64,000 nt of DNA from Nocardioides potassii (GTDB taxonomy: Bacteria; Actinomycetota; Actinomycetes; Propionibacteriales; Nocardioidaceae). The notes below the pieces were generated by a model. That model had not been told where the DNA came from. It did not search any database and saw nothing but the letters and a program-made list of their open reading frames with translations. Location: assembly GCF_021648885.1 (NCBI RefSeq), contig NZ_JAKJHZ010000009.1, positions 248,001 to 312,000 of the forward strand, written 5' to 3'. Shown piece after piece: positions 52,074-60,529 of the stretch. The first letter of the stretch is position 1; each line of letters opens with the position of its first letter. A program made the position numbers and the translations under genes.

Positions 52074-52990
52074 GCGGGCTCGCGCAGGCCTCCGTGGCTC
52101 CGGCCGCGGCCGAGGTCACGGCGGGCGGCGACGACCAGCGACCGACGAGGCGCAGCTGGACGGCGTACCTGCTGCTGCTTCCCGGTGCGCTCTGGCTCGG
52201 CGTCTTCTTCGTCCTCCCGCTCGTCCAGCTGGCGACGGTGAGCCTGCAGAGCCGCTTCCCCGGCTTTCCCGGCTACTACTACCGCGACGTCAACTTCCAG
52301 AACTACGTCAGCGCGCTCACCGACTACGGCCCGCACTTCCTGCGGTCGTTCGTCTACGCCGGGCTCGCCACCTTCCTCGCCTTCGTCGTGGCCTACCCGC
52401 TGGCCTACGCGATGGCGTTCAAGGCCGGCAAGTGGCGCAACCTGATGATGATCTGCGTCGTCGCGCCGTTCTTCACCTCCTTCATCCTCCGCACGTTCGC
52501 GTGGTCGCAGATCCTCGCCGACGAGGGCTGGGTCGCGGGGATCCTGAACTTCCTCCACCTGCTGCCGAGCGGGCACATCATCAACACCCCGCTCGCGGTG
52601 GTCGCCGGACTCACCTACAACTTCCTGCCCTTCATGGTGCTGCCGATCTACGCATCCCTCGAGCGGGCCGATCCGCGCGTCATCGAGGCGGGCGGCGACC
52701 TCTACGCCGACGGGTTCACCACCTTCCGGACGGTGACCCTGCCGATGTCGATGCCGGGCGTGCTGGCGGGCACGCTGCTGACCTTCATCCCCGCGGCGGG
52801 CGACTTCGTCAACATGGAGCTGCTCGGTCCCCAGCGCGGGAAGATGGTCGGCAACGTCATCAACGACCAGTTCCTCGCGATCCCCGGTGGCTACCCGGTC
52901 GCGGCCGCGCTGTCGTTCACGCTGATGGCCGCGATCCTGGTCATGGTCTTCCTCTACGTACGCCGCTTCGGCACCGAGGAGCTGGTGTGA
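52070..52990 (+). CDS. Polyamine-type ABC transporter permease 1 (PotB/PotH-like)
   Basis: The 306-residue membrane protein has six predicted helices and the EAA loop 'EAGGDLYADGFTTFRTVTLPMSMPG' (about residues 206-230, cited in part) that contacts the ATPase. 'RTFAWSQILADEGWV' matches PotB-type permeases. It is translationally coupled to the ATPase gene and is followed after 1 base by the second permease. Confidence 0.93.
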   Translation: MSGLAQASVAPAAAEVTAGGDDQRPTRRSWTAYLLLLPGALWLGVFFVLPLVQLATVSLQSRFPGFPGYYYRDVNFQNYVSALTDYGPHFLRSFVYAGLATFLAFVVAYPLAYAMAFKAGKWRNLMMICVVAPFFTSFILRTFAWSQILADEGWVAGILNFLHLLPSGHIINTPLAVVAGLTYNFLPFMVLPIYASLERADPRVIEAGGDLYADGFTTFRTVTLPMSMPGVLAGTLLTFIPAAGDFVNMELLGPQRGKMVGNVINDQFLAIPGGYPVAAALSFTLMAAILVMVFLYVRRFGTEELV

Positions 52991-52991
52991 G

Positions 52992-53855
52992 ATGACCACG
53001 ACGACTGCCCCCGCGTCGGCGCCGTACCGCCCGTCGGCCGCGAAGCGCGCCCAGCTCTGGCTGGCCAACCACTTCGCGATGCTGTCGGCGATCCTGGTGC
53101 TGCTCTACCTGTTCCTGCCGGTCGCCTACACCTTCGCCTTCTCGTTCAACGACCACGGCAAGACCAACATCGTCTGGCAGGGCTTCACCTGGAAGCACTG
53201 GCAGGACCCGTGCCGGGTGGCCGGCGCCTGCGAGTCCCTGGTGACGTCGCTGCAGGTCGGTGCGATCTCGACGCTCGTCGCCACGGTGCTCGGGACGCTC
53301 ATGGCGCTGGCGATGGTGCGCTACAGGTTCCGCGGCAAGGCCGCGAGCAACGTGCTGATCTTCGTACCGATGGCCACGCCCGAGATCGTGATGGGCGCCG
53401 CGCTGCTGACGATCTTCGTGCAGGGCTTCTCCAACATCGGGATCAGCCTCGGCTTCGGCACGATCGTCTTCGCGCACATCATGTTCTGCCTGAGCTTCGT
53501 GGTGGTCACCGTGAAGGCCCGCGTGCAGTCGCTCGACCCGCGGATCGAGGAGGCGGCGCAGGACCTCTACGCCAGCCCCATGCAGACGTTCTGGAAGGTC
53601 ACCTTCCCGCTGATCCTGCCCGGCATCCTCGGCGCCGCGATGCTCGCCTTCTCGCTGTCCTTCGACGACTTCATCATCACCAACTTCGTCTCCGGCAACG
53701 AGTCGACGTTCCCCAAGTTCGTCTACGTCGCCTCGCGCCGCGGCATCCCCGCGGAGGCCAACGTCATCGGCTTCTCGATGTTCGTCCTCGCCGTCCTGCT
53801 CGTCATCGGCGCACAGGTGGTCGGCTCGTGGCGGGCCAACCGGGTCAAGGGCTGA
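52992..53855 (+). CDS. Polyamine-type ABC transporter permease 2 (PotC/PotI-like)
   Basis: The 287-residue membrane protein has six predicted helices, 'YTFAFSFNDHGKTNIVWQGFTW' (in part) after the first helix as in PotC, and an EAA loop 'EEAAQDLYASPMQTFWKVTFPLILPG'. It completes the importer. The downstream oxidoreductase gene starts 54 bases later and has its own AAGGAG ribosome site, so the operon probably continues. Confidence 0.93.
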   Translation: MTTTTAPASAPYRPSAAKRAQLWLANHFAMLSAILVLLYLFLPVAYTFAFSFNDHGKTNIVWQGFTWKHWQDPCRVAGACESLVTSLQVGAISTLVATVLGTLMALAMVRYRFRGKAASNVLIFVPMATPEIVMGAALLTIFVQGFSNIGISLGFGTIVFAHIMFCLSFVVVTVKARVQSLDPRIEEAAQDLYASPMQTFWKVTFPLILPGILGAAMLAFSLSFDDFIITNFVSGNESTFPKFVYVASRRGIPAEANVIGFSMFVLAVLLVIGAQVVGSWRANRVKG

Positions 53856-53908
53856 CCTCCCACCCGCCACCGCGACGCACACCCACGACAACAACAGCAA
53901 GGAGCACC

Positions 53909-55216
53909 ATGTCCGCCCCCACGTCCGACCCGATGCGCGTGCTGATGGTCGGAGCCGGAGGCGTCGGCGACGCCGCGGCCCGGATCGCTGTCGAGCGCGA
54001 CTTCTTCGAGGCCTGGGTCGTCGCCGACTACGACCTGGGCCGCGCCGAGGGCACCGTCGCCGCCGCGACCGGGCGCCGCACGGGCGAGGAGCGGTTCACC
54101 GCCGCGCAGGTCGACGCCTCCGACGCCGACGCGGTCGCCGCGCTGGCCCGCGAGGTGCGCGCCACGCACGTCTTCAACGCGGTCGACCCGCGGTTCGTGA
54201 TGCCGATCTTCACCGGCGCGCTCGCCGCCGACGCCGACTACCTCGACATGGCGATGAGCCTCTCGGTCCGCCACCCCGACAAGCCCTACGAGGAGGTCGG
54301 GGTCAAGCTCGGCGACGAGCAGTTCGCGCGCGCCGGCGAGTGGGAGCAGGCCGGCCGCCTGGCGCTCCTCGGCATCGGCGTCGAGCCGGGCCTGTCCGAC
54401 GTCTTCGCCCGCTACGCCGCCGACGAGCTCTTCGACCACATCGACGAGCTCGGCACCCGCGACGGCGCCAACCTGGTGATCCGCGACGACGACGGCAACG
54501 AGGTGTTCGCCCCCGGGTTCTCGATGTGGACGATCATCGAGGAGTGCCTCAACCCGCCGGTGGTGTGGGAGCGCGAGCGCGGCGGCGGTGACCTCGAGAA
54601 GGGCTTCTCCACGCTGCCGCCGTTCTCCGAGCCGGAGGTCTTCGACTTCCCCGAGGGCATCGGGCCGGTCGAGTGCGTCCACGTCGAGCACGAGGAGGTC
54701 CTCCTCATGCCGCGCTGGGTCGACGCAGACCGCATCACCTTCAAGTACGGCCTGGGCGAGGAGATGATCGGCATCCTCCGCACGCTCCACACCCTGGGCC
54801 TCGACTCCACCGAGCCGGTCTCGGTCAAGGGCGTGCAGGTCTCCCCGCGCGACGTCGTCGCCGCGTGCCTGCCCGACCCGGCCACGATCGGCCCGAAGAT
54901 GGAGGGCAAGACCTGCGCGGGACTCTTCGTCACCGGCACCGGCAAGGACGGCGCCCCCCGGTCGACGTACCTCTACCACGTCGTCGACAACGCCGACTCG
55001 ATGCGCGACTACGGCGCGCAGTGCGTGGTCTGGCAGACCGCCATCAACCCGGTCGTCGCGCTGGAGCTCCTCGCGAACGGCACGTGGTCGGGCAGCGGCG
55101 TGCTCGGCCCCGAGGCGCTTCCCCCGAAGCCCTTCCTCGACCTGCTCGCCGCACCGAAGCCCGAGGGGTACGGATCCCCGTGGGGCATGGAAGACCGAAC
55201 GGACACGAACGCATGA
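53909..55216 (+). CDS. Saccharopine dehydrogenase-family oxidoreductase
   Basis: The 435-residue protein starts with a Rossmann motif 'VLMVGAGGVGDAAARIAVE'. The family body includes 'HVFNAVDPRFVMPIFTGALAADADYLDMA' (in part) and 'GIGVEPGLSDVFARYAADE'. Relatives include saccharopine dehydrogenase, carboxynorspermidine synthase and homospermidine-type enzymes, all of which oxidise or form a C-N bond between an amine and a keto or aldehyde group. Set between a polyamine importer and GABA genes, it may act on an aminated intermediate; the exact substrate is unknown. It overlaps gabT by 4 bases. Confidence 0.82.
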   Translation: MSAPTSDPMRVLMVGAGGVGDAAARIAVERDFFEAWVVADYDLGRAEGTVAAATGRRTGEERFTAAQVDASDADAVAALAREVRATHVFNAVDPRFVMPIFTGALAADADYLDMAMSLSVRHPDKPYEEVGVKLGDEQFARAGEWEQAGRLALLGIGVEPGLSDVFARYAADELFDHIDELGTRDGANLVIRDDDGNEVFAPGFSMWTIIEECLNPPVVWERERGGGDLEKGFSTLPPFSEPEVFDFPEGIGPVECVHVEHEEVLLMPRWVDADRITFKYGLGEEMIGILRTLHTLGLDSTEPVSVKGVQVSPRDVVAACLPDPATIGPKMEGKTCAGLFVTGTGKDGAPRSTYLYHVVDNADSMRDYGAQCVVWQTAINPVVALELLANGTWSGSGVLGPEALPPKPFLDLLAAPKPEGYGSPWGMEDRTDTNA

Positions 55217-56565
55217 CACTCTCCCAGGAACGCATCCTCGCCACCGCCATCCCCGGCCCCCGCTCGCAGGAGCTGCAGGCCCGCAAGGTCGCGGCTGTCT
55301 CCGCGGGCGTCGGCACGACCCTGCCGGTGTACGTCGAGCAGGCGGGCGGCGGCATCCTCCGCGACGTCGACGGCAACCAGCTCATCGACTTCGGCTCGGG
55401 CATCGCGGTCACGACGGTCGGCAACGCCGCGCCCCGCGTCGTCGAGGCGGTGCAGCGCCAGGTCGCCGACTTCACGCACACCTGCTTCATGGTGACCCCC
55501 TACGAGGAGTACGTGCAGGTCTGCGAGAAGCTCGCCGAGCTCACGCCGGGCTCGCACGAGAAGCGCTCCGCGCTCTTCAACTCCGGCGCCGAGGCGGTGG
55601 AGAACGCGGTGAAGGTCGCGCGCCACCACACCGGCCGTGACGCGATCGTGGTCTTCGACCACGCCTACCACGGCCGCACCAACCTGACGATGGCGCTCAC
55701 CGCGAAGAACATGCCCTACAAGCACGGCTTCGGGCCCTTCGCCGGCGAGATCTACCGCGCCCCCATGGCCTACCCCTACCGCTGGCCGGGAGGCGCCGAG
55801 GCGTGCGCCGACGAGGCCTTCGAGTCCTTCGTCGCGACCGTCCACGCCCAGGTGGGCGAGGACAACTGCGCCGCCGTGCTCGTCGAGCCGATCCAGGGCG
55901 AGGGCGGGTTCATCGTGCCCCCGCCGGGGTGGCTCCCCCGCGTCGCCGAATGGTGCCGTGACAACGGCATCCTGTTCATCGCCGACGAGATCCAGACGGG
56001 CTTCGCGCGGACCGGCGACTGGTTCGCCTGCGACCACGAGGGCGTCGTCCCCGACCTGGTGACCACCGCCAAGGGCATGGCCGGCGGCCTCCCGCTGGCC
56101 GCCGTGACGGGCCGTGCCGAGGTGATGGACTCGGTCCACGTCGGCGGTCTCGGCGGCACCTACGGCGGCAACCCGGTGGCGTGCGCGGCCGCGCTCGCCG
56201 CCATCGAGACGATGCAGGCCGAGGACCTCCCGGCGCGCGCCCGCGCGATCGAGGCGGCCTTCGTGCCGCGCCTGCGAGCGATCGCCGACCGGCACCCGGA
56301 CCGCGTCGGCGAGGTCCGTGGCCGAGGCGCCATGCTGGCGATCGAGCTGGTCAGCGACGGCCCCGGCCGTACGCCGGACGCGGCCCTGGCCGGCGCCGTG
56401 CACCGCGCCTGCTCCGCCGAGGGCCTGGTGACGCTCACTTGCGGCACCTTCGGCAACGTCTTCCGGTTCCTGCCGCCGCTCGCCATCGGCGACGACCTGC
56501 TCGCCGAGGGGCTCGACATCTTCGAGAAGGCCTTCGACGCGGCAGTGGCTGGCAAGGTGGAGTGA
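55213..56565 (+). CDS. gabT: 4-aminobutyrate aminotransferase
   Basis: The 450-residue class III transaminase has 'RSALFNSGAEAVENAVKVAR', 'FDHAYHGRTNLTMALTAK', 'VEPIQGEGGFIVPP', 'IADEIQTGFARTGDWF' and the PLP lysine in 'TTAKGMAGGLPLAAV'. The 'GGTYGGNPVACAAALA' segment matches GabT. It converts GABA to succinic semialdehyde. It overlaps the preceding gene by 4 bases and gabD by 1 (TGATG), a coupled pair. Confidence 0.93.
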   Translation: MTLSQERILATAIPGPRSQELQARKVAAVSAGVGTTLPVYVEQAGGGILRDVDGNQLIDFGSGIAVTTVGNAAPRVVEAVQRQVADFTHTCFMVTPYEEYVQVCEKLAELTPGSHEKRSALFNSGAEAVENAVKVARHHTGRDAIVVFDHAYHGRTNLTMALTAKNMPYKHGFGPFAGEIYRAPMAYPYRWPGGAEACADEAFESFVATVHAQVGEDNCAAVLVEPIQGEGGFIVPPPGWLPRVAEWCRDNGILFIADEIQTGFARTGDWFACDHEGVVPDLVTTAKGMAGGLPLAAVTGRAEVMDSVHVGGLGGTYGGNPVACAAALAAIETMQAEDLPARARAIEAAFVPRLRAIADRHPDRVGEVRGRGAMLAIELVSDGPGRTPDAALAGAVHRACSAEGLVTLTCGTFGNVFRFLPPLAIGDDLLAEGLDIFEKAFDAAVAGKVE

Positions 56566-58025
56566 TGACCGACCAGAACAAGTCCCTGCTCGCCACCGTC
56601 CCCACCCAGCTGCTGATCGGCGGCACGTGGGTCGACGCCAGCGGCGGCGGCACCCTCGACGTGCACAACCCTGCGGACGAGAGCGTGCTGGCCACGATCG
56701 CCGACGCCACCCCCGCCGACGGCGAGCGCGCGCTGGCGGCCGCCGCGGACGCGCAGGCCGAGTGGCGCGCCACCGAGCCCCGCACGCGCGGGGAGATCCT
56801 GCGCAGCGCGTTCGAGCTCCTCACCGAGCGCGCCGACGACTTCGCCCGCCTGATGACCCTCGAGATGGGCAAGACCCTCAAGGAGGCCAAGGGCGAGGTC
56901 ACCTACGGCGCGGAGTTTTTCCGCTGGTTCTCCGAGGAGGCCGTGCGCATCCACGGGCGCTACTCGGCAGCACCGTCGGGCTCGTCCCGCTTGATCACCA
57001 TGAAGGCTCCCGTCGGGCCGACCTTGATGATCACGCCCTGGAACTTCCCGCTCGCGATGGGCACCCGCAAGATCGGCCCCGCGATCGCCGCAGGCTGCAC
57101 GATGGTGGTCAAGCCGGCGGCCGAGACGCCGCTGACCATGCTGGCCCTCGCCAAGCTCCTTGAGGAGGTCGGGCTGCCGAAGGGTGTGCTCAACGTGGTC
57201 ACCACCAGCGACTCGGGCGGCGTGTGCGAGCCGATCATCAAGGACGCGCGCCTGCGCAAGCTCACCTTCACCGGGTCGACCGCCGTCGGCAGGACCCTCG
57301 TCGGGCAGGCCGCCGACCAGCTCCTGCGCGTCTCGATGGAGCTCGGCGGCAACGCGCCCTTCCTCGTCTTCGGCGATGCCGACGTCGACGCGGCCGTCGA
57401 GGGCGCGATGCTGGCGAAGATGCGCAACATCGGCGAGGCCTGCACCTCGGCCAACCGCTTCCTCGTGCACGAGTCGCTGGCCGAGGAGTTCTCGAGGAAG
57501 TTCGCCGAGCGGATGGGCGCGCTCACCGTCGGCGACGGCACGGACGAGGGCGTCGACGTCGGTCCCCTCATCACCGACAAGGCCCGCCAGGGCGTGCACG
57601 ACCTGGTCGACGAGGCGGTGTCGTCCGGGGCGCGCGCCCTCGTCGGTGGCGAGGTCCCGGACGGTCCCGGCCACTTCTACCCGCCCACGGTCCTCGTCGA
57701 CGTACCGCCCACCGCACGCGTCTTCCGCGAGGAGATCTTCGGTCCCGTCGCCCCCATCTCGACCTTCTCCGACGACGAGGAGGCGGTCCGCCGGGCCAAC
57801 GACACGGAGTACGGCCTGGTGGCCTACGTCTTCACACGCGACCACAACCGTGTGCTGAAGGTCAGCGAGGCCCTCGACTTCGGCATGGTGGGCGTCAACA
57901 CCGGCATCGTGTCCAACCCGGCGGCGCCCTTCGGCGGCGTGAAGCACTCCGGGTTCGGCCGCGAGGGCGGCTTCGAGGGCATCGAGGAGTACCTCGAGAC
58001 CAAGTACGTCGGCAGCGCGCTGTGA
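56565..58025 (+). CDS. gabD: Succinate-semialdehyde dehydrogenase
   Basis: The 486-residue aldehyde dehydrogenase has 'ITPWNFPLAMGTRKIGPAIAAGC' (in part), general base Glu in 'SMELGGNAP', nucleophile Cys in 'NIGEACTSANR' and the C-terminal 'GGVKHSGFGREGGFEGIEEYLETKY' (in part), the SSADH pattern. It oxidises succinic semialdehyde from GabT to succinate and so links polyamine and GABA breakdown to the TCA cycle. The next gene starts 13 bases downstream. Confidence 0.92.
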   Translation: MTDQNKSLLATVPTQLLIGGTWVDASGGGTLDVHNPADESVLATIADATPADGERALAAAADAQAEWRATEPRTRGEILRSAFELLTERADDFARLMTLEMGKTLKEAKGEVTYGAEFFRWFSEEAVRIHGRYSAAPSGSSRLITMKAPVGPTLMITPWNFPLAMGTRKIGPAIAAGCTMVVKPAAETPLTMLALAKLLEEVGLPKGVLNVVTTSDSGGVCEPIIKDARLRKLTFTGSTAVGRTLVGQAADQLLRVSMELGGNAPFLVFGDADVDAAVEGAMLAKMRNIGEACTSANRFLVHESLAEEFSRKFAERMGALTVGDGTDEGVDVGPLITDKARQGVHDLVDEAVSSGARALVGGEVPDGPGHFYPPTVLVDVPPTARVFREEIFGPVAPISTFSDDEEAVRRANDTEYGLVAYVFTRDHNRVLKVSEALDFGMVGVNTGIVSNPAAPFGGVKHSGFGREGGFEGIEEYLETKYVGSAL

Positions 58026-58038
58026 GAGGCCCACGAGG

Positions 58039-59400
58039 ATGACCGAGGTCGATCGCTCGCGGCTCGCCGCGCTGCACGCGGAGGAGGAGCAGCGGTTCGT
58101 CGACCTGCACCCCACCTCCGCGCACCTGGCGTCCGCGGCGGGCGAGCACCTGCTCGCCGGCGTGCCGATGCCCTGGATGACACGGTGGCCGGGGTCGTTC
58201 CCGCTGTTCGTCGAGACCGCCGGCGGTGGGCGCTTCACCGACGTCGACGGGCTGGAGTACGTCGACCTCTGCCTCGGTGACACCGGGTCGATGACCGGTC
58301 ACTGCCTGCCCGCGGTCGCCGACGCGGTCCGCGAGCGCACCGAGCGCGGCATCACCACGATGCTTCCCTCGACCGACGCCACGTGGGTCGCCGGCGAGCT
58401 GAGCCGCCGCTTCGGCCTCCCCCGGTGGCAGATGGCGATGACCGCCACCGACGCCAACCGTTTCGTCCTGCGCTTCGCCCGCCACCTCACCGGCAGGCCG
58501 CGCATCGCGGTGATGGACTGGTGCTACCACGGCACGGTCGACGAGACCCTGGCCGTGCTCGAGCACGGCCGCGCCGGCGACCGGGTGGTCGCCCGGCCCG
58601 GCGCGCTCGGGCCGCAGGTCGACGTCGCCACGACGACCGCGGTCGTGCCGTTCAACGACCTCGACGCGCTCGACGCCCGCCTGGCCGAGGGCGATGTCGC
58701 CTGCTTGCTGATGGAGCCGGCCCTCACCAACATCGGGATCGTGCTGCCCGACGAGGGCTACCTCGCCGGCGTCCGCGAGATCACCCGCCGGCACGGCGTG
58801 CTGCTCGTCAACGACGAGACGCACACCATCTGCGCCGGGCCGGGCGGTGCCACCGCCGCGTGGGACCTCGACCCGGACTTCGTGGTCATCGGCAAGCCGA
58901 TCGGCGGTGGTATCCCCGTCGCGGCCTACGGCATGAGCGCCGAGGTCGCCTCGCGTCTCGAGGGGCCGATGCTGGGCCACGACATCGACGTCGCCGGCGT
59001 CGGCGGCACGCTGTCCGGCTCGGCGCTCGCGATGGCCGCGGTCCGCGCGACGCTGTCCACCGCCCTGCGCCAGGAGGACTTCGACGTCGCCATCCCACTG
59101 GCGGAGTCGTTCACCGACGGCATCCAGGGCGTGATCGACGAGCACCGGTTGCCGTGGCACGTGCAGCGGCTCGGTTGCCGCGCGGAGTACTGGTTCTGCC
59201 CACCTCCGCGGGCCGGCGCCGAGGCGGCGGCGGCCGTCGACGAGGAGCTCGACGCGTTCTTCCACCTCTGGACGGTCAACCGGGGTGTGCTGCTCGCCCC
59301 GTTCCACAACATGTCGCTCTTCTCGCCGTTCCACACCCAGGCGGACGTGGACGCGCACACGACGGTCTTCCGGTCCGCGGTGGAGGCGCTGGTCGGCTAG
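58039..59400 (+). CDS. Divergent class III aminotransferase
   Basis: The 453-residue protein keeps the class III core: PLP lysine in 'VVIGKPIGGGIPVAAYG', 'LVNDETHTICAGPGG' and 'MDWCYHGTVDETLAVL'. Where other members show (S/T)GxEA, it has 'MTATDANRFVLRFARH', as in a glutamate-1-semialdehyde-aminomutase-like subgroup. 'GGTLSGSALAMAAVRATL' also fits that subgroup. It is the last gene of the island's operon and may handle a second amine or amino acid taken up by the importer. Its stop shares CTAG with the convergent mug stop. Confidence 0.83.
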   Translation: MTEVDRSRLAALHAEEEQRFVDLHPTSAHLASAAGEHLLAGVPMPWMTRWPGSFPLFVETAGGGRFTDVDGLEYVDLCLGDTGSMTGHCLPAVADAVRERTERGITTMLPSTDATWVAGELSRRFGLPRWQMAMTATDANRFVLRFARHLTGRPRIAVMDWCYHGTVDETLAVLEHGRAGDRVVARPGALGPQVDVATTTAVVPFNDLDALDARLAEGDVACLLMEPALTNIGIVLPDEGYLAGVREITRRHGVLLVNDETHTICAGPGGATAAWDLDPDFVVIGKPIGGGIPVAAYGMSAEVASRLEGPMLGHDIDVAGVGGTLSGSALAMAAVRATLSTALRQEDFDVAIPLAESFTDGIQGVIDEHRLPWHVQRLGCRAEYWFCPPPRAGAEAAAAVDEELDAFFHLWTVNRGVLLAPFHNMSLFSPFHTQADVDAHTTVFRSAVEALVG

Positions 59401-59969
59401 ATGACGCCGGCGGCCCGCGCCGCGTCGCCGTACGCCGCGGCGAGGGAGTCGACGGTGTCGTGCGCGTTGAGGCCCGAGGGGTTGGGCACGACGAAGACGC
59501 GCGTGGAGCCCCAGCGCTCGGGCTGCTCGCCGACCTTCGCCGTGCGGTCCCCGAACGCACCGCGGTAGGCGGTGATGCCGGCGACCGCCACCACGTCCGG
59601 GCGCCGCTCCTCGACCAGCCTCCGGAGCCGCTGTCCCCCGGCGCGCAGCTCTGCGGCCGACAGCTCATCGGCCCGCGCCGTCGCCCGCGCGACGACGTTG
59701 GTGATGCCGATCCCGCGCTCGCGGAACAGCTGACGGTCCTCGTCGGTCATCCCGGCGGACGGGTCGACCGGGCGCTCGAGGATCCCGGCCCGGAGCAGGG
59801 CGGGGTAGAACCGGTTGCCGGGGCGCGCGAAGTGCGTCTGCGTCGCGGCCGTCCAGAGTCCGGGGTTGATCCCCACGAAGAGCAGCCGCAGCGGATGGCC
59901 CGGCGCGGGCAGCAGGTCGGGCACCTCGACGTCGCGGTACGACTCGAGCTCGGCCCTGGTGAACCCCAT
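59397..59969 (-). CDS. mug: G/U mismatch-specific DNA glycosylase (Mug/TDG type)
   Basis: This 190-residue uracil-DNA glycosylase superfamily member has the Mug motif 1 'LFVGINPGLWTAATQTHFARPGN' (in part) with the Asn of the catalytic region, and motif 2 'VPNPSGLN' that wedges into the minor groove. It removes uracil or thymine opposite guanine, a useful activity in GC-rich genomes where deaminated cytosine is frequent. ATG at 59969 is chosen (MGFTRAELESY); the open frame upstream is low-complexity. Confidence 0.9.
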   Translation of the reverse strand: MGFTRAELESYRDVEVPDLLPAPGHPLRLLFVGINPGLWTAATQTHFARPGNRFYPALLRAGILERPVDPSAGMTDEDRQLFRERGIGITNVVARATARADELSAAELRAGGQRLRRLVEERRPDVVAVAGITAYRGAFGDRTAKVGEQPERWGSTRVFVVPNPSGLNAHDTVDSLAAAYGDAARAAGVI

Positions 59970-60009
59970 GGGTCCATCCTGCCCTGCTGACGCCGCGGCG
60001 ACGTCGGCG

Positions 60010-60015
60010 TACCGT
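60010..60015 (+). promoter_or_regulatory. Putative -10 element, leaderless promoter of the small membrane protein
   Basis: TACCGT is followed by GAAGGG and the ATG at 60022 (6-base gap). CTGACG at 59988-59993 could be a -35 with a 16-base spacer. GAAGGG might also serve as a weak ribosome site. Confidence 0.4.
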
Positions 60016-60021
60016 GAAGGG

Positions 60022-60441
60022 ATGCGGAGCATGCTCCTGGACGTCTGCGGCCTGGCGCTCCTCGCGCTGTGCCTGCAGGTCGTCTGGGCCGCTGTCTTCG
60101 GCACGTGGTGGCGGTGGCAGGTCCTCCTCGGTCGTGCGGTGGCGAGCCTCGTCCGACCCCGGCCCGGCGCGGAGGTGGTGCCGCTGTCCCGGCCGATCGA
60201 GCAGGTCGCCGCCGACGTACGACGCCTCCGCGCCGCCTTCGACCGCCCGGGCCTCACCTTCGCCAAGTGGGAGGGCACCCGGCAGGCGTACGACGACGCC
60301 CTCGCCGAGGCCGCCGACATCCTGGGCGAGGAGCACCGGTTGCTGCAGCTGCGCCCCGGCACGCTCCGCGACTTCGAGCGGCAGCGGCTCGAGCGGCTTC
60401 TCGAGCGCTCCGGCCTCCGGCTCCGCGACCGCGCCGCCTGA
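60022..60441 (+). CDS. Hypothetical small membrane-anchored protein
   Basis: The 139-residue product has one N-terminal hydrophobic helix ('LLDVCGLALLALCLQVVWAAVF', about 5-26, cited in part), an Arg-rich juxtamembrane segment and a cytoplasmic helical domain ('FAKWEGTRQAYDDALAEAADIL'). I recognise no family; similar short proteins occur beside housekeeping genes in actinobacteria. It is convergent with tuf and separated from it by a strong hairpin. Confidence 0.65.
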   Translation: MRSMLLDVCGLALLALCLQVVWAAVFGTWWRWQVLLGRAVASLVRPRPGAEVVPLSRPIEQVAADVRRLRAAFDRPGLTFAKWEGTRQAYDDALAEAADILGEEHRLLQLRPGTLRDFERQRLERLLERSGLRLRDRAA

Positions 60442-60461
60442 CGTCCCGGGCCTGACATGCA

Positions 60462-60497
60462 CGAGACCCCGCCTCCCTTGCGGGAGACGGGGTCTCG
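60462..60497. terminator. Bidirectional terminator between the small membrane protein gene and tuf
   Basis: CGAGACCCCGCCTCCC and GGGAGACGGGGTCTCG form a 16-base stem with one internal mismatch and a 4-base loop. It lies 21 bases after the plus-strand gene and 32 bases after the tuf stop, so it can end both convergent transcripts. Confidence 0.8.
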
Positions 60498-60529
60498 GTG
60501 TGGTGCAGGTGCGCCCTCGGGCGCTCAGA

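Noticed and set aside
55213..59400. Recent horizontal transfer of the polyamine/GABA genes
   Set aside because: GC content, codon use and overlapping gene style match the surrounding ribosomal region and there is no integrase, tRNA gene or flanking repeat.
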